From Candidatus Thorarchaeota archaeon (GTDB lineage Archaea; Asgardarchaeota; Thorarchaeia; Thorarchaeales; Thorarchaeaceae): 53,333 bases of DNA. Positions 35,180-44,982 of the stretch are shown here, piece after piece. The notes beneath the pieces were generated by a model, which saw only the letters and a program-made list of their open reading frames with translations, was not told the DNA's origin and ran no database searches. The translations under genes and the position numbers were made by a program. The stretch lies in the NCBI GenBank assembly GCA_021498125.1, contig JAIZWL010000011.1, forward strand, positions 1 to 53,333. Direction: 5' to 3'. Position 1 is the stretch's first letter. Each line of letters begins with the position of its first letter.

Positions 35180-38100
35180 TCATTTACGTTGTCGGAGTTT
35201 CACAATTACTACGACTACAACAACAACCGCTGCCATGCCTCCGATCAGTACCAAAATAATCTCATTACTGAGAAATCCTGTTGGTATCGTGTTCGTTGGT
35301 ATGGTGGTTGTAGTGTTAGTTGTACTCTCTGGCACAACTGTCACAAAGACGGTGTCCTTGGCATAATTTCCATTCAGATCCCAGATGATAAGCGTATAAT
35401 TGTATACGCCCACATTCAGTCCATCCACGTTTACTACTATCGGTTCTCCATTCCATGTTCCTGAATTGATAGCGACCCCGTTTCGATAGAGCGTATAATT
35501 AGATGGATTCGAATCACTTGGGTTCCATACGATCTGATGGCCAGTCGTTCCTATCTGATAGGTTATGTCCAACGGATGGTCAATAATTGGTGGTAATGAC
35601 ACATTGACAAGGACCCATGTTGTGAAGGAGGTTGAGTGTCCAAACGAGTCTTCTGCGTAGAATGTATAATTATATGCACCCTTCGTGAGACCGTTCAAAC
35701 TGACAGTGGTCGTGTTTGATTGAGTGGTCCATGAAAATTGTGATTCGCGAACGTTGTTCACCCATAACTCTAGGAGAGAGGGATATAGACTTCCAGCCAC
35801 CCATGTTATTGTTTTACCAGTCGGATCTGTACATGCTAGATTGGTCAGACCCCAAATAAGTGGAGGTTGATCCGGAATTGAATCTCCAGCTGTGAACACG
35901 GCATCAGAGATATCTTCAGCATACATGCCACGATCGGTCGTTGTCACCTTTACTACATATGTGTCCCTGTGTTGCCATGACGTTGTATCCCATGTAAACT
36001 CATCAATCGATAGATTCGATGCAACTAGCATGAATGTCGTTCCGCCATCATTTGAGATATAGACCTCATGATTCGGACTGCAGTCTGCATTCTTTGATAC
36101 AACAGTCCAGTCGATCGTTTGACTTCCCGTCCAGTCCTCTCCGCCATTCGGAGTATTCAGTGTTACAGTGGGAGCAAAGAAATTGTTGAAGGTGACATTA
36201 TTCCACGTTCTGACATACGTTGATCCACCTTTTGTCGTGGCTGTGGCAATGATATCCCGTGTCGCATTTTGTCCGAAATTAGTAGTATCATACCATGCAG
36301 AACGGCCAGCAAATTCAACAACCATGCTTTTGCGTGTATCTACATGTAGTGTGAATGTACCTGATTGTGCTGCATAATTGTATATCCCAAAATATATTGA
36401 ACCGGATCTATCTGCAGTGATTGTGCAACTCTCCGGTCGTCTGCTCGTGGCCATCTTACTACCTAGAATGTTGTTTGCGTATGTCCATGTATCACTTACA
36501 GTGTCCGCCCACCATGCCATGACATCACAATCGTCGGAAGTGAAATCTAGGCTTAACTTCACAGGGTCGTCTTTTTGGATCCCATTGACCAGTACCCACG
36601 CAAATTGTGTCTGATCAATTGTCCCGGTGAATGGGTTATAGGACGATGAAGGTATCACCAAATCACCTGTTTTTTCAAAGTACATTCCCGTCTGGAAGCC
36701 GAGGCTCGTATGGTCGATTTTCTTCTCAGGGAAGTTTGGTACTGAAATCTCTGAAATTGTCACATTGACTATGATATGATCTCCATTCAATACGTCGTTC
36801 GTTTCGAATGGGGCTGGTGTCGTATTCCAGTTAGAGTAATACGTCTGTTCCATAGTCGGTTCTGCGATAGCACCATATGTCATTACTTTAATTGTGTAGT
36901 TAAGCGGGAGTGACAATTGCTTGTCCATATCTGTCGGATGAATTAACAGATAATACATGCCTATGGGATTAGTGGGGAGTTCGACCATCACCGCCGTTGT
37001 GCAGTTCGTGCTCGAAGCGTCACCCGTCAATTGTGTACAGTTCTCATTGAAGACTTGTACAGTCATAGCACACCCGGCATCTTCCCAAATGACTCGAACT
37101 CCCATATTCTCCGTCTCAGAATGTGGGTTGTAAATTGCATAGCTCCTATAGTCGCCTACCAAGTCTTTGCCCATAAGTCCGTACACAGGACTATCATACG
37201 GTGAGAGATCCGTGCCAGTTCCAGACACTATTGTATTTTCTTCGGTCATATCCGCCGAGAGATTCCCGACAAGACTGAAACTCCATGGTACCGTCACGGT
37301 TGTTGTGCCATCAGAAATTTCGGCATACCCTTGATAGATGCCTGTGTCATCTACGGGTGCTGTCAATTTCCATGTATACGTTGAAGATCCACTGCCGGGC
37401 AAGGCTGTGATCATCGACGTAGATTTCTTTTCCCAGAAGATCACAGTACATTGGAAAGAGTGACCTGAGTTAGACATATCATCATCAAAAGCTGGATCGT
37501 GGATTACAAGTGTTAAATCACCCTTAAGAATTGCAGAGAGGCTCGACATGTTTGTCGCGAAGGACATCATGCTCGTGCACGAAGAATTGCGCCCATCTGC
37601 CAGACGGATTAGTTCGTTGCCTTGTTGGGTCGATGCGTCCCATCTATTGGGCATGCCATCACTTGGATCATCATCAGACCAGTCATAGAGAAATGACCAT
37701 GGTGCGCCGTATTTGGAAATATCATCTTTGTTGAATGAAATTCCTATTGTGACATATGAATAAGTTGAGACCGCCGAATCATAGGTCGTTGCGCCGATTT
37801 TGTCCCTGAGATCATACCATCCATACATCTGTGCGGAACTAACTGTATCATTATATGTGAAGGTCGTGCCTGAGAACGAATACGTTTCAGCTTTGTGCCA
37901 ATAGTATGCTGAGGTCGTCCACCCCGTCGTATCTGTAATGTATGGACCAGACACATTGGTAAAGATCTTCTGAGTCACATTTGTCACCGAACCTGGAAAG
38001 ACCTGACCAAAATATAATGATCCCTCGCCAAACCCTGAAGGTAGGCTCGAATGGGCTACATCTGTATGTAGCATATCCGACGGGCCGGAACCGCTATGGC

Positions 38101-41100
38101 TCCATGCTTTATTAGCAATTCCCATCAGATTGTCAAATGAATCACTTGACTCGACAATGAATCCAACATCATTTTTGACATACTCACAAGCTGCTTGTGC
38201 ATCAACTCGACCAAAGCCTTCAGTTGCAGGATCATACCCTAATCGCTCAGATGTGCTCTGAATTATGGTCTTGACCTTATCCGGAGACCATGATAGTCCC
38301 TTGTCATTCAGGGCCTCAATGACCAAAGCTGCAACTCCTGCAACAACTGGTGCAGACTGACTTGTTCCTGAGAATAATGTGACATTGGAATAGGAACTGC
38401 CCCAATGTTGGCCTAGATACGAGGCATATACGGGTACTGGGGCATAGGCAGCCAGACCCGGAGCGACAACGTCCGGTTTAACGTATCCTAAGAACGAGGG
38501 TCCTCTGCTTGAGAACGAGGCAATGCCCTCGATATTTTGATCCGGCCCATATAGGTACTCCAAGTATTGATTACTGGTGGAGGCTCCAACTGTTAGTACT
38601 CCTGCTGAACAGCCCGGGGGACCATCGGTCATAAATCCTGAGCCTTCATTCCCCACTGAGAAGATGTGAAGTACTCCGGGATACGCTGGATCGAGATATC
38701 CTGGTGTTGATAGAATTGTCCATATTAGTGACAAATAGGACAGTTCCCCATTAGAAGCAACCTCCCATCCCCAAGAGTTTGTCACGAGGTCAGCTTGATG
38801 ATTTCCTGTATAATTGAATGTGCTAGTTGCCTCATTATAGTCAAATCCACAGATCCATAGATATGCCCCAATTTTGCTGCCTGATGTCAGGGCGCGAACC
38901 GAGAGGATCTTTGATTGATTGGCAATACCAGTCATGTAGAAGTACGAACCATTGTTGGAGTCGTAGTATTGGTGCTTCCCCCGGCTGGCAACATGAGCGG
39001 CTGTGGATGTGCCATGTGTGTCCGCGTCAAAATACAGACAGACTGCGGCACCATCTGATCGGAATCCATTGAAGACTGGCTCGTCGGTGAACCATTCATT
39101 TGCATCGAAGCACCACGAGATAGCTCCTAGACTGTAATCGTTGACGCCGTCCCCGTTCAAGTCTGCCGCCACTACAGGGTTGGAGTAGTTATATGTTGCA
39201 ACAGCGATATCATCTGTGAAGTCCCAGTCACAGAGGTCGAGGATCGGTTGTGTCTCAGCAGGATTGGTGAGGTTGACGTTCTTATAGTAAATCCCGCCAT
39301 CCCAGAACCATGACCACGCCTCAGCGCCCTCCCAATCAATAGCCAAATTCCACTCACTGGTTTTAGATGACTTGTACACGAGTGCAGGAGCAAAGGCCCT
39401 CATGTACGGAGTGGATCTCTGTTGGAAGATGAACCCCACTCGATAATCACCAAGTACCTCTGATGTGTCAGGGAGTCGTATGTCCTGCCATATGTCATCA
39501 GGCATTGTACCAACGTCTACACCCCAATAGTACGCGTAGAGCCATACAAAGCCTATCCGGCGATGATACGGCGAATTTTTGTCTCCATCACCAATCAGAT
39601 ATCTTCCAGACCCCTCATAGTTTAACATTGGATCCCAACTGGAGACGTTGAGATAGACGCCTGTTGCGTTTCGATAGGTGAGCACATTTCCGTCTGACAG
39701 CCACGCATCAGGGTCTGCCACATTAGTTGTATTTGCATGAACGAATAGGTTGAGTCCATATCCAGACGGATCATATGTACCATTGTCATAGGCCTCCGTC
39801 AGATCGGGAACGCCAAAGTCGCATCCAGTATCAATATGCCCGACTACAATCCCATCACCAGTGTATTCTGCCGCAATGCTCTCAGTTGCACCTACAACAG
39901 TACGTATTTCTGACATGTCCAATGAAAACGGCGGCACTTGCACATCCTTTGTATCAGGATTCGCGAATTCATCGACAACGGGGTTTATCATCTTGTCCGC
40001 CCGGATCGCTGTTACGCCGCGGAGGTTCATTATACTCTTGAGAGAATCCTGTGATGGCATCGATACTTTTGCTAGTTTGAATACTTTGAAGTCCATCTTC
40101 CAGGATAGGTCTGCAAATTCTTCTATCGCGTCCATATCGATCCAAGGTGCACAGTAGACCAATACGCTTGGATTCCCATGCACAAGTGAGATCGAATCGT
40201 CAACTGTTCCGCCGGAAAGCCATTTTTCTAAAAGCGGGTCTATATCAGGTCTGAAATCAGGACGTGACCAATTGCTCCAGAGTGCCTCTGATTGTTCTTG
40301 GACAATTTCTGGAAGGCTCTGATCATGTGTTATTGTTGCACTCATATGATTGAGCGCGGCCTGTGATGATTGGATATCGTCATTATTCGGTACAGACCTG
40401 AAGTAGTACGGATTTCTCGTGAGCTCTGTAAATGAGTCCACAGTGTAATCAGTGATATAAAACGGTCCTGAAGTGATCATCGGTTTTACCATTGGATTTG
40501 GATTCCATTGGTTCCATCTACTGGGCTCGAGATTCTGAAAATAGTGTTTGGGAATCACAGGCAAATCTACAAGCTTTGTGAGATGCCAATACGACTCTGT
40601 ATTAAATTCTACAACCAATATGTAATCTTGTGGGGCATACAGTGCAAAGGCATCTTGAAGACTGCTACTATAGGGATTATCTGGGGCATTACGATAATAG
40701 TTGTAAGTGAATGCAATATCTTGAGCTGTGAGGGGTACTCCATCGGTCCAAGAAGCATTTCTCACGATACTGAATGTGTAGCGTGAATGTCCTACGGGAA
40801 TAGCATGATTGTCTGCATGAGTTTCAGTGATGTAGCTGTTACAGAGCCAATTAATAATACTGCCATCCGGGCCTCTTCGTAGTAGAGGTTCATACAGCTC
40901 GCTCAGTACATTCTTAGTAGACTCTGACGTACGGATCATAAAATTAAAGCTCTCAAGGTCGAGGCGATTCCCCCACCGGAATGTACCTCCAAAGGGACCA
41001 CCTGCCTGACTATGGCGTCTGACTTTTTGGTTTGTCCACCAAGACGCTAATCCGTGAGCAATATCGTTGACGTGCCCCTCAAAAGTATCTGTTCTATATG

Positions 41101-42079
41101 CCGACACCATTTTGTTCTCATAGCAGACGATAATTGGGCTCTCATAGGCCAAAATTTTTTGCATTTCGATGGCTGCTTCATATACGTCATTATAATCTGT
41201 TGAGTAGAGTAGTTTGTCCCTCCATGAATCGTAGGATGCATTCCTGAAGTTGGGATAATTGCGGTCGGGCTCAGTAGCGTATTCAGACCAATACTCGAAT
41301 CCAAGCCAGTCCACATCAAAGTCGGTGAACGATTTACCCATGAATGCTACATCATAGTCCCCATGTGTTTGGAGTCTAGAATAATAGTCATAAAAATCAG
41401 TTGGAACAGATGTTGCATCTATGCCTAGTGCCTGTAGTGCGTCTGCTGCCCTTGTACCAACCTGAAGCGCAATGGATGATGACTGTGCACATTCTATTCG
41501 GACCGTGAAATCGGAACCGTCAGGGGCCTCTCGATAGCCATCCGAATCTATGTCGATAAAACCCGCATCTGTAAGGATCTGTTTTCCAAGATTGACATTT
41601 TTGTCGTAATAAGAGTATGATAACTGTCCCTCTGCCGAGAATGGATTGATCTGTGGGACTACACTATCAAGTGGAATTGCAGTATCATCCCAGACCTCTT
41701 TCGAAATATTTTCTTTATCCAGTGCAAACGCAAAAGCTCTACGAAATGCAGTAATATTGAGAGGATACTTTTGACAGTTGATGATCAAATAGCCATAACC
41801 ATTCCGTAAAGTCGTGGCGATTTCTATATTTGAGGAATTTGATAATTGATCCACGAATGATGGATCAACGAACTGGCCAATAATATCAATATTATTATTT
41901 TGAAGCGCAAGGACTTGGTCCGCATCTTCTCGAATGACCTTGAAAACAAGTTTGTCTATGTAAGGTCCTGAACTATCACTGGAAGTTCCTGCTGCACTGA
42001 CAGTTTGCAATGCACCTATGTTCGAGCTCACAAAAGTAACTAAGAATAAACTGAGAATGATTATAGCTGTTTTTCTCAT
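35180..42079 (-). CDS. Permuted family-5 solute-binding domain fused to a subtilisin-like surface protease
   Basis: 2299 residues with a signal peptide. Residues about 40-345 resemble the C-terminal part of OppA/DppA-type proteins (NGYGYLIINCQKYPLNITAF, RRAFAFALDKENI), and 350-560 the N-terminal part (YEPLLRRGPDGSII, WTDGVPLTAQDIAFTYNYY), so the order is reversed. A possible I9-like propeptide precedes an S8 domain with Asp750 (GHIDTGCDFG), His1022 (THGTSTAAHVA) and Ser1242 (SGTSQSAPVVAGVAAL). VTNSWGWE supplies the oxyanion Asn. The Asp-His gap of 272 residues implies a large insertion. Beta-rich domains, two Ig-like modules, a Thr stalk and a terminal helix anchor it outside the cell. All three catalytic residues are present. 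Confidence 0.82.
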   Translation of the reverse strand: MRKTAIIILSLFLVTFVSSNIGALQTVSAAGTSSDSSGPYIDKLVFKVIREDADQVLALQNNNIDIIGQFVDPSFVDQLSNSSNIEIATTLRNGYGYLIINCQKYPLNITAFRRAFAFALDKENISKEVWDDTAIPLDSVVPQINPFSAEGQLSYSYYDKNVNLGKQILTDAGFIDIDSDGYREAPDGSDFTVRIECAQSSSIALQVGTRAADALQALGIDATSVPTDFYDYYSRLQTHGDYDVAFMGKSFTDFDVDWLGFEYWSEYATEPDRNYPNFRNASYDSWRDKLLYSTDYNDVYEAAIEMQKILAYESPIIVCYENKMVSAYRTDTFEGHVNDIAHGLASWWTNQKVRRHSQAGGPFGGTFRWGNRLDLESFNFMIRTSESTKNVLSELYEPLLRRGPDGSIINWLCNSYITETHADNHAIPVGHSRYTFSIVRNASWTDGVPLTAQDIAFTYNYYRNAPDNPYSSSLQDAFALYAPQDYILVVEFNTESYWHLTKLVDLPVIPKHYFQNLEPSRWNQWNPNPMVKPMITSGPFYITDYTVDSFTELTRNPYYFRSVPNNDDIQSSQAALNHMSATITHDQSLPEIVQEQSEALWSNWSRPDFRPDIDPLLEKWLSGGTVDDSISLVHGNPSVLVYCAPWIDMDAIEEFADLSWKMDFKVFKLAKVSMPSQDSLKSIMNLRGVTAIRADKMINPVVDEFANPDTKDVQVPPFSLDMSEIRTVVGATESIAAEYTGDGIVVGHIDTGCDFGVPDLTEAYDNGTYDPSGYGLNLFVHANTTNVADPDAWLSDGNVLTYRNATGVYLNVSSWDPMLNYEGSGRYLIGDGDKNSPYHRRIGFVWLYAYYWGVDVGTMPDDIWQDIRLPDTSEVLGDYRVGFIFQQRSTPYMRAFAPALVYKSSKTSEWNLAIDWEGAEAWSWFWDGGIYYKNVNLTNPAETQPILDLCDWDFTDDIAVATYNYSNPVVAADLNGDGVNDYSLGAISWCFDANEWFTDEPVFNGFRSDGAAVCLYFDADTHGTSTAAHVASRGKHQYYDSNNGSYFYMTGIANQSKILSVRALTSGSKIGAYLWICGFDYNEATSTFNYTGNHQADLVTNSWGWEVASNGELSYLSLIWTILSTPGYLDPAYPGVLHIFSVGNEGSGFMTDGPPGCSAGVLTVGASTSNQYLEYLYGPDQNIEGIASFSSRGPSFLGYVKPDVVAPGLAAYAPVPVYASYLGQHWGSSYSNVTLFSGTSQSAPVVAGVAALVIEALNDKGLSWSPDKVKTIIQSTSERLGYDPATEGFGRVDAQAACEYVKNDVGFIVESSDSFDNLMGIANKAWSHSGSGPSDMLHTDVAHSSLPSGFGEGSLYFGQVFPGSVTNVTQKIFTNVSGPYITDTTGWTTSAYYWHKAETYSFSGTTFTYNDTVSSAQMYGWYDLRDKIGATTYDSAVSTYSYVTIGISFNKDDISKYGAPWSFLYDWSDDDPSDGMPNRWDASTQQGNELIRLADGRNSSCTSMMSFATNMSSLSAILKGDLTLVIHDPAFDDDMSNSGHSFQCTVIFWEKKSTSMITALPGSGSSTYTWKLTAPVDDTGIYQGYAEISDGTTTVTVPWSFSLVGNLSADMTEENTIVSGTGTDLSPYDSPVYGLMGKDLVGDYRSYAIYNPHSETENMGVRVIWEDAGCAMTVQVFNENCTQLTGDASSTNCTTAVMVELPTNPIGMYYLLIHPTDMDKQLSLPLNYTIKVMTYGAIAEPTMEQTYYSNWNTTPAPFETNDVLNGDHIIVNVTISEISVPNFPEKKIDHTSLGFQTGMYFEKTGDLVIPSSSYNPFTGTIDQTQFAWVLVNGIQKDDPVKLSLDFTSDDCDVMAWWADTVSDTWTYANNILGSKMATSRRPESCTITADRSGSIYFGIYNYAAQSGTFTLHVDTRKSMVVEFAGRSAWYDTTNFGQNATRDIIATATTKGGSTYVRTWNNVTFNNFFAPTVTLNTPNGGEDWTGSQTIDWTVVSKNADCSPNHEVYISNDGGTTFMLVASNLSIDEFTWDTTSWQHRDTYVVKVTTTDRGMYAEDISDAVFTAGDSIPDQPPLIWGLTNLACTDPTGKTITWVAGSLYPSLLELWVNNVRESQFSWTTQSNTTTVSLNGLTKGAYNYTFYAEDSFGHSTSFTTWVLVNVSLPPIIDHPLDITYQIGTTGHQIVWNPSDSNPSNYTLYRNGVAINSGTWNGEPIVVNVDGLNVGVYNYTLIIWDLNGNYAKDTVFVTVVPESTTNTTTTIPTNTIPTGFLSNEIILVLIGGMAAVVVVVVVIVKLRQRK

Positions 42080-42120
42080 TAAAACAACCCCACTACTGAC
42101 AAGTTGTGGGAATTATCGAG

Positions 42121-42135
42121 TCTAATATAATTTTC
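42121..42135 (-). promoter_or_regulatory. TATA-like box of the protease fusion gene
   Basis: AAAATTATATTAGA on the minus strand, about 45 bases before the ATG at 42079. The predicted mRNA start near 42100 gives a leader of about 20 bases. Confidence 0.4.
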
Positions 42136-42352
42136 GAGAGGTTTTACAAAAAACCTCGATGTACGAATGGTTTTTGTTGCTGATGACAATCAATGGTTTG
42201 GTATCATCGGTGGTTCTACTTGATCGATTGTCATATACGTTTCCATTCTTCAGGAACGGTCTCATTAATTCATGATGATGATTCAACTTTTTATTCATGA
42301 CTTAGATATTACATGAAACAAATTCTTCATAAGTCAATATTGGTGGATATTC

Positions 42353-43336
42353 ATGGCGGGGCCTATGAGGAGAAACATCGATTCGTATACTTGTCATCAA
42401 TCATCTAGTTGCTTTAGCTCTTTTTCTCCAAAGAGATTCTTGTTCTCTCTCAAGCCTAGAACGAGATCGCTCTATTATCGTGGATTTGCACTTGCCTTTT
42501 CATTGATAGTACTACTACTTGCACCGGTGCAGGTGGAAGGTGACATGGTAGTAATTCAAACAAGATCAATTAACACTGGGCAGCCATACGTGGTTGATCA
42601 AAACACAACAATGCCTCTCGCTGATGTTAACATTAGTATCGTCATTTCGGAGCAATGGCATTACGATATCTCCTTGCGGAGCAGGTTTCAGATCTTTTGT
42701 GGAAATACAGCAAATCTCACGTTAGCATTTGTCTATCCTAGTTCGTGGCATTCCTTTTCAGATTATAGCCCCACCGTCCTACACTTTTTCACAATTGCGC
42801 TCAATGGCTCTGAAGTAGAGTATGATATTTTGACACAGGCTGAGTTGGCCGAAACCTACATACCTAACGCCGCCAACGATAGCTATCTGTACAGCTGTAA
42901 TTTTGCCGTGTTCTCAACAGCAGTCAGTTCAAATACAACTTATTTGGTCGATGTGGATTCGGATTTTGAACTTAATTCGACCGAAAATCAATTTTATTTT
43001 GATTACGTTGTTGGCACTGCGAAAAGTTGGAGCGGGAACACTCATGAGACCGTTCGTATGCGTGTGACGAATCTTACTCAATTTGAGAGTTGTTCTTTTT
43101 ATCCTAGTACGGGTCTAGAAATAAATAAGATTGATAATAATACGCACTTGGCGATCTGGGATTTTAACATCAGTTCCTTCGAAGGTGATGTGGTCGCATT
43201 CCAAGTGGAACAAAGGAGACCCGAGTATCATGGTATGTACCCTCCAGAGCCCGCGCCTCTTCTCGTTGCTATTGTCCTACTAGTGATTTTTGCCCCCATA
43301 ATCGCGCTTGCTGTGTATTTACGAAGATGGCCTTGA
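42353..43336 (+). CDS. Anchored extracytoplasmic protein, unknown function
   Basis: About 327 residues. A basic N-terminus of some 45 residues precedes a hydrophobic segment (GFALAFSLIVLLLAPVQVEG). A beta-rich, Asn-glycosylation-rich outer domain of about 230 residues follows (DVNISIVISEQWHYDISLRS, SDFELNSTENQFYFDYVVGT). A C-terminal helix with RRWP at the inner side ends the protein. No family recognised. The long N-terminus before the first hydrophobic segment is unusual and the true start may lie further in, but no ATG does. A remnant of a paralogue lies at 29970-30050. The next gene starts about 65 bases downstream on the same strand. Confidence 0.6.
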   Translation: MAGPMRRNIDSYTCHQSSSCFSSFSPKRFLFSLKPRTRSLYYRGFALAFSLIVLLLAPVQVEGDMVVIQTRSINTGQPYVVDQNTTMPLADVNISIVISEQWHYDISLRSRFQIFCGNTANLTLAFVYPSSWHSFSDYSPTVLHFFTIALNGSEVEYDILTQAELAETYIPNAANDSYLYSCNFAVFSTAVSSNTTYLVDVDSDFELNSTENQFYFDYVVGTAKSWSGNTHETVRMRVTNLTQFESCSFYPSTGLEINKIDNNTHLAIWDFNISSFEGDVVAFQVEQRRPEYHGMYPPEPAPLLVAIVLLVIFAPIIALAVYLRRWP

Positions 43337-43402
43337 TCTCAGAAGATGTCGCGTGATCGATGAAATATTTTTACTATTATATATTGCCAGAGTTACAAAC
43401 GG

Positions 43403-43723
43403 TTGGCAACACTCGTGCATTTTCTCTTCGATTCATTTTTGATCTTAGCTTTGACTCCGGCATCGGATATGATCCTTGTCATAGTCACTTTCATTGTGCT
43501 TCTGATTTTGGGACGAGCCGTGTTGTCCCGCGCATCCGTGATTCGGACATTGCTACGCGACCGTGCCCCTTCGAGTGCAATGGTTCCGGCAGCGATTCTT
43601 TTTGTGGTCTTCGAACTCGTTCTTATCTCGATGAATTATGGCTTGTTTGGCACCATACTAGCCGGCGTGGCACTGGTTCTTGCGCTTGTTCTTGGTGGTA
43701 TCACGATATGGCGTAATCGCTGA
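43403..43723 (+). CDS. Small membrane protein
   Basis: A 106-residue protein with three hydrophobic segments (HFLFDSFLILALTP, DMILVIVTFIVLLILG, and a longer C-terminal region from MVPAAILFVVFELVLI to LALVLGGITIWRNR) and a basic loop (RASVIRTLLRDR). The start is TTG at 43403 and no good ribosome-binding site is visible. Family unknown. A partial, decayed copy of its first half (PTSDVILTIVTLIVFVIAG) lies after the coiled-coil gene near 45.0 kb, so it has been duplicated around that gene. A frame on the same strand at 43360 overlaps it but has poorer protein character. Confidence 0.55.
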   Translation: MATLVHFLFDSFLILALTPASDMILVIVTFIVLLILGRAVLSRASVIRTLLRDRAPSSAMVPAAILFVVFELVLISMNYGLFGTILAGVALVLALVLGGITIWRNR

Positions 43724-43879
43724 TTGATGTGTTTGTTGTCTGTTTCTCAATGTAACATCACGAGTTAGATCATCACTTGTCATTGTCTGAATATGTACTT
43801 GTTATTAGTATATTATATTTTCCATGGACTTTTGATATTTTATAATGCAACGCGACTTTGAAGTTTGAGTCAGAGATGT

Positions 43880-43889
43880 GCTTATAAGA
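43880..43889 (+). promoter_or_regulatory. TATA-like box of the coiled-coil gene, leaderless spacing
   Basis: GCTTATAAGA is centred about 25 bases before the ATG at 43909, the normal archaeal distance from TATA to transcription start. The message is therefore expected to be leaderless or nearly so, which agrees with the absence of a Shine-Dalgarno sequence. Confidence 0.5.
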
Positions 43890-43908
43890 AATCGTTGGAT
43901 ATTAAATA

Positions 43909-44973
43909 ATGAATCCAATGACTATTGATGACTCCAAAAAAACCATAGAAATTGCAGAGTCTTTTATTACTGCTCTGGAGCAAAATCCCCGATTAAGGGA
44001 CAGGTTAGTCCAGATTATAGCTCCTGCGGATTATGTTAAACGTGACGAACTGGCCGAGTTATTAAAAGAAATTCGAGAGATTAGAGTGGAGTCTATGCAG
44101 CGTTTCGAGGCATCTGAACGCCGCTTTGAGGCCATGCAGAAGCAGATCGATGAACATTTGCAGGAGAGCAGAGAACATTTCGAGGCATCTGAACGCCGCT
44201 TTGAGGCCATGCAGAAGCAGATCGACGAGAACATGCGGAAGAGCGATGAGCGTTTTGAGGCCATGCAGAAGCAGATCGACGAGCATATGCACGAGAGTCG
44301 AGAACGTTTTGAGGCCATGCAGAAGCAGATCGACGAGAACATGCGGAAGAGCGATGAGCGTTTTGAGGCCATGCAGAAGCAGATCGACGAGAACATGCAC
44401 GAGAGTCGAGAACGTTTTGAGGCCATGCAGAAGCAGATCGACGAGAACATGCGGAAGAGCGATGAGCGTTTTGAGGCCATGCAGAAGCAGATCGACAAAC
44501 GTTTTGAGGCGGTGGACAAGCGTTTTGAAGAACTACATCGCGACATCGTAATACTGCAAGTATCAATGTCTGAACTTTCTGGAAAATATGGTAAGAGGGC
44601 TGAGGATGCATTGCGAAAGGTGTTGGCAGAGATACTGAAGGCTGAAGGAATCGATCCGGATAAGATCAATCACGTACAGGTGATTGATCCTGATGGAAAA
44701 ATCTTTGCGAAAGGATATACTACTGATATTGACATATACTATGAAGGCAAGCAACGATGGATTATCGAGTATAAGGCTCGGGCTGAGCGTAATGACATTA
44801 TGCATCTGGTCTTCGTAGGACGGTTGATGGAAGAAGTATACAAGTTAAAACCTGATCGACTACTTATGGTTGCATTGAACGTAAGTGGTATGGCTGAATC
44901 TTTTGCAGAAGAGATGGGTGTTGATATCATTCATGGCATCCAGTCAAATCCACCGTTGAAACCTCCCCCGTAG
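43909..44973 (+). CDS. Repetitive coiled-coil protein with PD-(D/E)XK-like C-terminal domain (DUF3782 type)
   Basis: 354 residues. A short N-terminal helical part (to about 65) is followed by seven copies of an 18-residue unit beginning RFEAMQKQIDE (about 72-196), alternating between ..NMRKSDE and ..HMHESRE forms, which predicts a long coiled coil. RFEAVDKRFEELHRDIVILQ continues the helix. The C-terminal domain (about 220-345) has TDIDIYYEGKQRWIIEYKAR, giving D...E-x-K as in PD-(D/E)XK nuclease-like DUF3782 proteins. The cellular role of that family is not established; structural coil plus nuclease fold suggests DNA handling. Repeats at DNA level are almost identical, so they expanded recently. 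Confidence 0.78.
   Translation: MNPMTIDDSKKTIEIAESFITALEQNPRLRDRLVQIIAPADYVKRDELAELLKEIREIRVESMQRFEASERRFEAMQKQIDEHLQESREHFEASERRFEAMQKQIDENMRKSDERFEAMQKQIDEHMHESRERFEAMQKQIDENMRKSDERFEAMQKQIDENMHESRERFEAMQKQIDENMRKSDERFEAMQKQIDKRFEAVDKRFEELHRDIVILQVSMSELSGKYGKRAEDALRKVLAEILKAEGIDPDKINHVQVIDPDGKIFAKGYTTDIDIYYEGKQRWIIEYKARAERNDIMHLVFVGRLMEEVYKLKPDRLLMVALNVSGMAESFAEEMGVDIIHGIQSNPPLKPPP
44122..44496 (+). repeat. 54-bp tandem repeat inside the coiled-coil gene
   Basis: The 54-base unit starting CGTTTTGAGGCCATGCAGAA recurs with few changes, in a higher-order 108-base period (N-M-R-K-S-D-E alternating with H-M-H-E-S-R-E). The first copy is 25 codons because it includes an extra REHFEASER segment. 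The repeat also produces long open frames on the other strand and in other frames, which are not genes. Confidence 0.9.
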
Positions 44974-44982
44974 AAACAGATG

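Noticed and set aside
44031-44669. Long frames on the minus strand and in other plus frames across the coiled-coil repeats
   Set aside because: They arise because the 54-base repeat keeps all frames open; the products are low-complexity and have no start signals.
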